Assembly (NCBI GenBank): GCA_964478075.1
Contig: CAYZGO010000054.1
Span: 1-11,748, forward strand
Reading direction: 5' to 3'
Length of the DNA stretch: 11,748 nt
DNA from: DAOUEX01 sp034430235
Lineage (GTDB): Bacteria > Chloroflexota > Anaerolineae > UBA2200
This document shows positions 6,610 through 11,748 of the stretch, in pieces. Both the position numbers and the translations under genes were made by a program. Numbering within the stretch: the first letter of the stretch is position 1; every line of letters starts with the position of its first letter. The notes beneath the pieces are model-generated. The model was given only the letters and a program-made list of their open reading frames with translations. It was not told where the DNA came from and searched no databases.

Positions 6610-7143
6610 ATGTGGCTAAGGCCTAGACGCATTGGCCCACGACGGAAGCTGGGCAGAGCAAAAGAGCTCCTCAATGGCGGCAAGTTTGACGAGGCAGCAC
6701 GTATCTTTGAGAACCTGGCGCAAGAGGCCCAGGGACGCGGCATGCTGGATCGCGCAGGCGACCTCCGTCTCCAGGCTGCGCGTTGTTATATCCAGTTGAA
6801 CAATATAGAACGCGCTGACCAGGAAGGCATGCGAGCCTTGCGCCTGTTCTTGCGCGCTCGCCGGCCGCGCAAGGTTCGCCGCCTGCTGCCCAAGATGGTG
6901 GCTGCGCTTGAGAAACACGGCAAGCACAAAGAAGCACAGGAGCTGCGCGAAAAGGCCGAGCAATTGCTGGGACCTCTGCCTGCGCGGGCAGGCGCGGGGC
7001 CTGGCGCAGGCCCAGGGCCACGGGGCAAGCTGCCAGGCAAGTGCCCTAACTGCGGTGGGCCTATCAAGCCAGATGAAGTCAACTGGGTTGGACGAGGCTC
7101 CGCCGAGTGCCCCTACTGCGGCAGTGTGGTGTCTGCAGAGTAG
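6610..7143 (+). CDS. Helical-repeat protein with C-terminal zinc ribbon, function unknown
   Basis: A 177-residue soluble protein. Residues about 12-120 are helical with TPR-like spacing (AKELLNGGKFDEAARIFENLA, then AGDLRLQAARCYIQLNNIERA, then a third and fourth helix pair), suggesting protein binding. Residues 122-143 are a Gly/Pro/Ala-rich linker. Residues 145-170 form a rubredoxin-like zinc ribbon with CPNC (C145, C148) and CPYC (C167, C170). Start ATG 6610 has GGAGG 8 nt upstream and lies 22 nt after the VIT-like stop, so it is probably the last gene of that unit. The stop codon TAG lies within the palindromic element that begins at 7140. I do not recognise a named family. Confidence 0.8.
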   Translation: MWLRPRRIGPRRKLGRAKELLNGGKFDEAARIFENLAQEAQGRGMLDRAGDLRLQAARCYIQLNNIERADQEGMRALRLFLRARRPRKVRRLLPKMVAALEKHGKHKEAQELREKAEQLLGPLPARAGAGPGAGPGPRGKLPGKCPNCGGPIKPDEVNWVGRGSAECPYCGSVVSAE

Positions 7144-7245
7144 GGGCAAGGCATTCCTAGGCGAGCCTGTGGCCTCCACATGTGTCTCACTTGACGTTGA
7201 TGCATCTATTGACAGATACCTCTGCTGGGAATGCCTTGCCCCTAC
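7140..7245. repeat. Long-stem palindromic element (MITE-like), GTAGGGGC...GCCCCTAC
   Basis: TAGGGGCAAGGCATTCC (7141-7157) is perfectly inverted at 7228-7244, and G7140/C7245 extends the match to 18 bp. Inside, A7159-G7160 pairs with C7225-T7226 past one T-G. The 67-nt interior codes for nothing obvious. GTAGGGGC termini are, from memory, typical of small palindromic repeats dispersed in environmental bacterial genomes. No target duplication is seen at the flanks. It supplies the stop codon of the upstream gene and could act as its transcript end. Confidence 0.85.
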
Positions 7246-7327
7246 ATCAGTGGGGTGAACAGGTTGAAAGAAGCGACCTGCCAGTTGCAGAACCTCATCT
7301 ACGCTGCGTGATTTGTGTCCCACAAAC

Positions 7328-7375
7328 TTGCCACCGGGCCAGCATTCGCGTAGAATGGTTATACTCAGTATAAGG
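7328..7375 (+). promoter_or_regulatory. Promoter, operator-like palindrome and ribosome binding site of the AbiEi-like gene
   Basis: The -35 box TTGCCA (7328-7333) and -10 box TAGAAT (7351-7356) are separated by 17 nt; each differs from consensus at one base. TATAC (7360-7364) TCA GTATA (7368-7372) forms a palindrome right at the predicted start site. TAAGG (7371-7375) is the ribosome binding site 9 nt before ATG 7385. AbiEi antitoxins are known to repress their own promoter through inverted repeats, so the palindrome is a plausible autoregulatory site. Confidence 0.55.
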
Positions 7376-7384
7376 TTTTTGCAG

Positions 7385-7741
7385 ATGCAGCGAGACCCGC
7401 AACGGAATGCATGCCAGCTCCATCAAATCGCGGCCGCACAGGGTGGCTATTTCACGTCGGCCCGGGCAAGGCAGGCCGGATACGCGTACAGCCAGCAGCA
7501 CTTCCACGTTTCACGCGGCAACTGGCTGAGAATTGATCGCGGCGGTCCGGCGAGCCGCATAACGACAGCGGATGCAGCCGCTGGGCGAACAGCGGTCGAC
7601 ACTAGCGAGAGGCTAGGCAGGCGTTTGTTGCCTGCACGGAAAATGGACACGCCATTACTCGCTTCTGTCCCTGAGCAACGACAACGTATTCCACCACGCC
7701 TCGTTTTGGGAAGCTACCTTCAGATCTTCAAGCTTCCCTGA
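7385..7741 (+). pseudogene. AbiEi-like antitoxin, N-terminal winged-helix domain only (broken gene)
   Basis: Residues 1-53 look like the N-terminal winged-helix domain of AbiEi-family antitoxins of type IV toxin-antitoxin systems: HQIAAAQGGYFTSARARQAG, then the FHVSRGNWLRIDRG segment. After the DRG at about nt 7543 the similarity stops. The remaining 65 codons are of odd composition with no expected GLYRL-type continuation, and no other frame restores it. The tail overlaps tail-to-tail with the minus-strand gene ending at 7655. No AbiEii nucleotidyltransferase toxin follows. The working domain, if expressed, could still bind DNA. Start ATG 7385 is chosen for its ribosome binding site and family alignment; in-frame codons back to 7313 precede the predicted start of transcription. 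Confidence 0.6.
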
Positions 7742-8149
7742 AGCAGCCGTCGGCATTTCTTCGAGTGGATAGTATGCCTGTATGCCACTGGCGGCTGTCG
7801 CTTTGAAGAAGTCCTCGCCAGGCTTGGTAGTGCGCCCAGGCCAATCACCATGATGTACAAAGCCCCCAGTTGCGGTCGAGCCTGCGTGATTGAATGCCAC
7901 GACAAACGGTTGCTGGTCAATGGCACTGCCCGCCATATCTACCCGATTCAGGTTAGCAAGAAACACAGAACCATGTGCGCTGGCGGAGCCCATCACGAAT
8001 ACACTATTCGTCTTATTCAGCAGATCGCTCGGAATGAGGCCGTCCAGTAAGGCTGGTTCCGCTGTCCTCCAACGCCCTTCTGGACAGATTTCCTTCCATG
8101 TCTCGTACAGATCATATGATACGTGATATTCGCTGAATCTCATCTTCAT
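7655..8149 (-). CDS. Hypothetical protein downstream of the EVE-like gene
   Basis: A 164-residue soluble protein that I do not recognise. There is no signal peptide or membrane segment. The sequence has a mixed alpha/beta look, with FVMGSASAHGSVFLANLNRV and QPFVVAFNHAGS as likely beta-rich parts, and HHGDW with two adjacent histidines. It starts 9 nt after the stop of the EVE-like gene, and TTAGG at the end of that gene can serve as ribosome binding site, so the two are likely co-expressed. The context (hsdR remnant, EVE-like protein) suggests a defence accessory role, which is inference. Its 3' end overlaps the broken AbiEi-like frame by 87 nt, so the C terminus may be altered by rearrangement. 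Confidence 0.6.
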   Translation of the reverse strand: MKMRFSEYHVSYDLYETWKEICPEGRWRTAEPALLDGLIPSDLLNKTNSVFVMGSASAHGSVFLANLNRVDMAGSAIDQQPFVVAFNHAGSTATGGFVHHGDWPGRTTKPGEDFFKATAASGIQAYYPLEEMPTAASGKLEDLKVASQNEAWWNTLSLLRDRSE

Positions 8150-8158
8150 TCATCGTGC

Positions 8159-8659
8159 CTAACAAGCCTTCTGACCACTATTGCGAATAGCTGCTTTGAG
8201 CTTCTGTAGCCTCTGCCCTTTCAAGTACAGAACAGTTGTTAGTTCTGAACCAAGCAAGACGCTTATCGGCCTAAAACTGAGATCCCAGTCCACCGGCACC
8301 TGATGCTCCCACGCGAAGCCATCAGGACGACGAGCTATGCGAGAATCGGCGTTGAACGTGTATCGGCCGGTTACGATGCCTTTGCCCACAATCTGAGGCC
8401 CTTGCTTGACGTATATGATGTCGCCTTGCTTCATCTCGCATACGACTTTGCGCAGACTGCCCTTCGGAGCGGCCTCCAGCTTATCCCAGCGGCACAGCAG
8501 CTTGTCTGGGATCTTGTCTCGGTCTGAGATGTCCATCTTCGAGAGGTCCACCTTCCACAAAGGCCGATAGCCAATTGCTGCTACTCCGAACTTGCGACAC
8601 TCATCCCACATTTCATGCCCTTGAGACCCAATCCGAAACGCCATTCGATATACCGTCAT
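8159..8659 (-). CDS. EVE/PUA-like domain protein
   Basis: This 166-residue protein begins MTVYRMAFRIGSQGHEMWDE and contains EMKQGDIIYVKQGPQIVGKG, FAWEHQVPVDWDL and a VLYLKG-type end. These resemble EVE-like PUA-superfold proteins, where a conserved aromatic cage binds modified bases in DNA or RNA. Such proteins are often found beside restriction or other defence genes, either free or fused to nucleases. No nuclease domain is present here. A GAGGAG ribosome binding site precedes the ATG, 50 nt after the hsdR stop, and the order hsdR, EVE, hypothetical on one strand looks like an operon whose 5' part has been lost. Family membership is from sequence feel rather than a profile search. Confidence 0.65.
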   Translation of the reverse strand: MTVYRMAFRIGSQGHEMWDECRKFGVAAIGYRPLWKVDLSKMDISDRDKIPDKLLCRWDKLEAAPKGSLRKVVCEMKQGDIIYVKQGPQIVGKGIVTGRYTFNADSRIARRPDGFAWEHQVPVDWDLSFRPISVLLGSELTTVLYLKGQRLQKLKAAIRNSGQKAC

Positions 8660-8709
8660 TGTACACTCCTCTGCCTAGATCATGTTACGTTCTGATCTGC
8701 AACTCTTCG

Positions 8710-10041
8710 TCAACCCGCAGTTGCATACACACTCTTCCCCACGCCAAAGTATGACTCGTAGATGTGCTGGTAGATCGCCTCGCACTTGCGCCGGTATACC
8801 TGCGGCGCAAACACCTTGGGCAGGCGGTCTAGTATTTCCTCGATACAGAGCCTAACTGCGGCCCGGGACTGCTGCTTCTTGCGCCAGTCCAGTACCAGCT
8901 TTTCGTCTTTGAGCTTCTGCAGCAGATCCTTCGCGACCTTCTTGGCCCGCTTCTCCTGCCGCTTTGTCAATTGCATGTCTGGCCGGGTCAACAGGTCGAA
9001 CACCGCCAGCTCCTCCTCACTCAGCCCCTCAGCAATCCCTCGCTTTTGCTCTTCGTTCAGTGCTTTCGTGAACTCGACCAGGCGACGGAAGAACTCTTCC
9101 ACATTCAGCGAACCGGCGTTGTATTCGTCGATCATCTGCTGCAGCTTCTGCAGGTAGTCCATGCGCATGCGGTTCAGACGCACCATTTGCGTCACCTGGC
9201 GCAGCAGGACGCTCCGCAGCTTTTCCGCCTCTGTCCGCTTGCGACCTTTGTCGAACCTCTTTCTGAGGGCCTCAAAGTCGATCTGGCTCAGATCCACCAG
9301 TTGTCCGTCGCCGTACTTGCCCTCAGGGCCTCCAATGACATACCCCGTCGGGGCGACAGACTGGTTCAAGAGCCCTTCCACTGCTTCCATTACGTCGGAA
9401 ATGTCCGCCTCTGGCGTCAGTGAGCGGACCTTCTCTGCCAGGACATGCAGCACCACGCAGCGCGGCGCGAATTCGTTGGCCCTGGCATCGGGCAGGATGG
9501 CCTTGTACAGGCGAGTCACCTGATTGGCCAGCGCCAAGAAAAGCCGTTTCGAGTCGTCATTGGCGATGATCGCCTCGACGGCATCATCCACCAGCTTGAC
9601 CCGCCCAAAACCTGTCGCATCTGGAATCTCGTCCAGATTCACGCCTCGTTCCGAGCAGAAGCTCGTTGCCTCCTTGAGTGCACCCTCAAGCCGCTGGACG
9701 AGCTCGGCTTTGGCCTGCACCGGCATTTCGCCCTCTTTTGCAAGCCCGCCCAATCCCGACCCGTAGATGGCCAGTGCCCTTTGCAGGTCGCGGAACACCC
9801 CAACATAGTCGACGATCAGGCCGTTCACCTTGTCCGGGAAGACGCGATTCGCCCGCGCAATGGTCTGCATCAGCGTGTGATTGCGCATCGGCTTGTCCAG
9901 GTAGATCGTCGAACAGCACGGCACGTCAAAGCCCGTCATCCACATGGCGCAGACGAACACGATGCGGAACGGGTCATCGGGGTCCTTGAACTTCTGGTCG
10001 AGATGCTCTCGCAGCATGCGCTTGCGGTGAGGAATGATGTC
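8710..10041 (-). pseudogene. hsdR: Type I restriction enzyme R subunit, C-terminal fragment
   Basis: HsdR is the translocase/endonuclease of type I restriction systems. Only the last 435 codons from ATG 10017, plus about eight upstream in-frame codons (TADIIPHRKR) that still look like HsdR, remain of a protein usually about 800-1100 residues long. Present are helicase motif V (FVCAMWMTGFDVP, about 21-33), motif VI (QTIARANR, 51-58), IVDYVGVF after it, and the helical C-terminal region that docks on the methylase (DUF3387 type). The N-terminal PD-(D/E)XK nuclease and the Walker A/B ATPase half are missing, so it cannot cut or translocate. Homology ends near 10045, and an in-frame stop lies a little further upstream, within a cluster of short repeats. 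hsdM and hsdS are absent. The rest of the frame is intact, so the loss may be recent. Confidence 0.88.
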
Positions 10042-10060
10042 CGCCGTTCTCCAGCAGTTG

Positions 10061-10155
10061 CCGTTTACGCCTTCCGTTTACGCCTCTGGCGTAAAGACCA
10101 GAGGTGGCGTAAAGACAAAGGCACTGCGGGTAAGCAAAGCACTGCACCCGGAGTG
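10061..10155. repeat. Cluster of short direct and inverted repeats at the hsdR break
   Basis: CCGTTTACGCCT is directly repeated at 10061-10072 and 10074-10085 (period 13). GGCGTAAAGAC is repeated at 10088-10098 and 10106-10116 (period 18). TTTACGCC (10077-10084) is inverted at 10088-10095 with a 3-nt loop, and CCTCTGG (10083-10089) is inverted at 10098-10104. A further hairpin pairs CACTGCGGGT (10122-10131) with ACCCGGAGTG (10146-10155) with one mismatch. The cluster starts within 20 nt of the end of HsdR homology, so it is a candidate recombination footprint. Confidence 0.75.
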
Positions 10156-10160
10156 GACGT

Positions 10161-10230
10161 CGCTAACCCGCGGCAGTACCCCGCTCCGCTGCGCTGCGGG
10201 GACTGCGCAACTGCCGCTGAACATTAGACA
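10161..10230. repeat. Strong hairpin resembling an integron attC site
   Basis: CTAA (10163-10166) pairs with TTAG (10224-10227). After an asymmetric internal loop, GCGGCAGT (10170-10177) pairs perfectly with ACTGCCGC (10210-10217). Inside, CCCCGC (10179-10184) pairs with GCGGGG (10196-10201). The outer TAAC...TTAGAC ends with a bulged spacer resemble attC R and L boxes, but the R' box reads ATTAGAC rather than GTTRRRY and the R'' box is poor. No integrase or cassette array is seen, so the call is tentative; the hairpin itself is certain. Confidence 0.4.
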
Positions 10231-10293
10231 CTGATTCACACCAAGCGCTACGCATTGCTTCCTTGTCAGTGCGGGAGAAACCTAGCATGACCA

Positions 10294-10358
10294 GTACACT
10301 TTTCAGCTGGAAAGTGTCCAGTTTTCAGGTTTAAATAGTCCACTTCTCAAGTTCAAAT
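10294..10358. repeat. Three tandem 22-bp repeats, probable left end of the IS element
   Basis: Copies at 10294-10314, 10316-10336 and 10338-10358 share the pattern GTCCA-TTTTCA-GTT-AAAT. Copies 2 and 3 match at 17 of 21 positions, and copy 1 is more diverged. Copy 1 also forms part of a 22-nt near-perfect palindrome (10296-10317, arms ACACTTT/AAAGTGT, centre AGCT). Tandem transposase-binding sites are common at transposon ends. No inverted counterpart is visible at the right side. The remaining gap (10231-10293 and 10359-10408) shows nothing definite. Confidence 0.65.
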
Positions 10359-10408
10359 GACAGAGGAACCTGTGCGGTGTCCAGCACATACTATACAGTT
10401 TTTGAAGT

Positions 10409-10540
10409 ATGGCTACCTTCGGTGAGTACATCAGGAAAGCACTAGAATTGGCAGGAGTGAATGTTGAGGGTTTGGAGCTGAAACAGTATGAGGACTGGAC
10501 ACCATATCAGTGCACGGACAGCGAGGAGAGCGGTGGTTGA
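10409..10540 (+). CDS. Small ORF upstream of the transposase, possible gene remnant
   Basis: A 43-residue frame begins MATFGEYIRKALELAG and ends ESGG before a TGA. The first 15 residues have the look of an N terminus of a HicB-like antitoxin or a similar small protein, while the end overlaps the transposase start in another frame. It may be a leader ORF of the insertion sequence, a fragment of a gene cut by it, or chance. No clear ribosome binding site is seen. I would not assign a function. Confidence 0.25.
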   Translation: MATFGEYIRKALELAGVNVEGLELKQYEDWTPYQCTDSEESGG

Positions 10541-11609
10541 GTACTGGAGGAGCAATGGTCACAACGTTTCCAGCGCCGCTCGCCTGTTTGGCATCAACTG
10601 TTGTGTGGTCTATGATATCCTCCCCAAGTGGGCGGAAGGCGACTTGCGAGACCGACCGGAGACACCTAAACATCAACCGAACAAGACACCAGCGGAGGTT
10701 GAGGACAAAGTTATTGCGGCCAAGAACAAGACCAGACCAGGACCGGAGCGGTTGACTCGCTATCTGCACAAGTACGAGGGGCTCTCTGTTCCTGCGGGGA
10801 CCATACGGCACATCTTGAGAAGAAACAGGGACAGGATCACTTGTCGTCTTGGGCGACACCGGACCCGCAGAGAAAAGAGGCCTTTCGTGGCGCTCTGCAC
10901 CTTCGGTTGGTATTCGGCGAAACCCTTCGAGATCGTGCAGGTAGACCTCAAGTACATCCGGGATCACAAGGCGCGAACCAAGGAGCAGATCATTCACCTC
11001 GATCGATACCGTATTCCGAACTACCAATGGAGCGCACTGGACGTCAACTCACGCTTCAAGCTGATTGGCTACTCCAGGGAGAAATCCTGGACCAACGGCC
11101 TATGTTGGTACCTGTGGGTCATCTCTTGGCTCAGGGCGTACGGTGTCAAGACCGAAACCGTGTTCACTGTCGATAATGGCGAGGAGTTCGGCGGACAATC
11201 CTGGTTGAAGGTCACAGAGTTACGAAAACTGATCGAGGGCTTTGGCTGCCGACTGATTCAAAACCACAAGGGTCACTGCGAGGAGAATGCCCATGTCGAA
11301 CGCTCTCACCGCACCGATGATGATGAGTTCTATATCCCCAGGGTCTCTCACATTCATAAGGAGCAGGATCTGCTCGACGAAGCCTTAGGCTACATCTAGT
11401 ACTACAACAATGTCAGAGAACACTCCTCCTTGGGCTACAAAACACCCTTCGCCCACCTCAAGCAACAACTACCAGAGATTGATGACAACATCCGTACGGT
11501 CATCCCCATTGTGCTCGACAAAGTCGCCGTTGAGATAGGTCCTTGGAGTGGATACAATGTCTTGGCACAGCACCGGGTCGTACCGCGTCAAGAGATTGTC
11601 ACCAGGTAG
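10488..11609 (+). pseudogene. IS481-like DDE transposase, interrupted by one in-frame TAG
   Basis: The frame reads 303 residues from ATG 10488 (GGAG 10 nt upstream) to a TAG at 11397-11399, then continues in the same frame for 69 residues to a TAG at 11607-11609. The text after the first stop (YYNNVREHSSLGYKTPF) is the expected continuation of the integrase core, so one nonsense change splits a protein of about 373 residues. The N-terminal part has a helix-turn-helix (about 11-50, SAARLFGI). The rve-type catalytic core shows D153 in VQVDLKYI, D229 in FTVDNGEEF, and the glutamate in NAHVERSHRT (E271) or in GHCEEN. Family name is from general resemblance. All catalytic residues precede the stop, so partial activity of the short form is not excluded. 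Confidence 0.85.
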
Positions 11610-11687
11610 TGCGGCAGCTTGTTGAAAAAGCCGATCCTCCTCTGGTAGATTTGCTATGGCGAACGCTTCACCAATCGGAGTGGTCAT
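11598..11687 (-). pseudogene. 5' fragment of an unrecognised minus-strand gene, cut by the IS
   Basis: From ATG 11687 the frame reads MTTPIGEAFAIANLPEEDRL and about ten more natural-looking residues (through AALPGD), before running antisense into the transposase gene, where it continues without meaning to 11469. Its ATG overlaps the TGA of the gene to the right (ATGA), typical of operon genes. The original gene was therefore probably truncated near 11575-11610 when the insertion sequence or a deletion arrived. The end given is approximate. Product unknown. Confidence 0.45.
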
Positions 11688-11748
11688 GAATCGGGCTCTG
11701 CAGCTAGCTCCCCACGCAGGCCTTCGCTGGTCAGTTCCAGCAATCGCG
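11684..11748 (-). CDS. C-terminal end of an unrecognised gene (partial)
   Basis: Reading into the window from the right edge, the frame gives RLLELTSEGLRGELAAEPDS and then TGA at 11684-11686. It is short but protein-like, and its stop overlaps the next start in ATGA form. The rest lies outside the window, so identity cannot be told. Confidence 0.4.
   Translation of the reverse strand, partial: RLLELTSEGLRGELAAEPDS

Noticed and set aside
7140..7245. Riboswitch or T-box leader for the AbiEi-like gene
   Set aside because: The structure is one long perfect stem with GTAGGGGC ends and lies upstream of the recognised promoter at 7328, so it is not part of that transcript.
6616..7323. Minus-strand frame of 235 codons opposite the TPR/zinc-ribbon gene
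   Set aside because: Shadow of a well-supported plus-strand gene with a good ribosome binding site; Leu/Ala/Arg-rich antisense composition.
9445..10227. Plus-strand frame of 260 codons opposite the hsdR fragment
   Set aside because: The minus strand carries unmistakable helicase motifs; the plus frame is an antisense shadow.
11397..11399. Genetic code change with TAG as sense codon
   Set aside because: TAG serves as the normal stop of glmU, cdd and others in the same window; a nonsense mutation is simpler.

Overview
This window looks like bacterial chromosome. It opens with the 3' end of a bacterial-type 23S rRNA gene and a 5S rRNA gene, then a tRNA-Gln, then a dense run of plus-strand housekeeping genes. 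GlmU, a bacterial-type cytidine deaminase and intrinsic terminators point to Bacteria. The archaeal/eukaryotic-style prolyl-tRNA synthetase, the TrmI-type tRNA methyltransferase and an archaeal-looking DUF211/VIT-like gene pair suggest a deep-branching or thermophile-related lineage. Chloroflexota is my guess from gene content and the style of the intergenic repeats, but it is not proven by anything here.

Layout. Positions 1-625 hold the end of an rRNA operon with its terminator. Positions 687-870 hold a self-contained tRNA-Gln(UUG) unit with a promoter and a terminator-like hairpin, whose 3' side runs directly into the ribosome binding site of glmU. Positions 883-7143 are eight plus-strand genes: glmU (cell-wall precursor UDP-GlcNAc), cdd (pyrimidine salvage), proS (tRNA-Pro charging), a MazG-like nucleotide pyrophosphohydrolase, trmI (tRNA m1A58), a DUF211 protein, a VIT/CCC1-like five-helix membrane protein and a helical-repeat/zinc-ribbon protein. 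A consensus sigma-70 promoter (TTGACA-17-TATAAT) with an embedded palindrome lies inside the 3' end of trmI and appears to drive the DUF211-VIT pair.

Four intergenic gaps in this block carry repeat-like DNA of four types: ATTCGTG repeats, a 'CGCAGAGA' imperfect palindrome, eight in-register heptamers, and a long-stem GTAGGGGC...GCCCCTAC element that supplies a gene's stop codon.

From about 7246 to the end the window turns into decaying accessory DNA. It holds a broken AbiEi-like antitoxin gene with its promoter and operator-like palindrome intact, a convergent minus-strand group (C-terminal half of a type I restriction HsdR, an EVE/PUA-like protein, an unrecognised protein), a knot of hairpins including an attC-like structure exactly where hsdR is cut off, and an IS481-like transposase gene with an in-frame stop, preceded by three tandem 22-bp repeats. 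At the right edge are two translationally coupled minus-strand gene remnants. This reads as the wreck of a defence island worn down by mobile elements.
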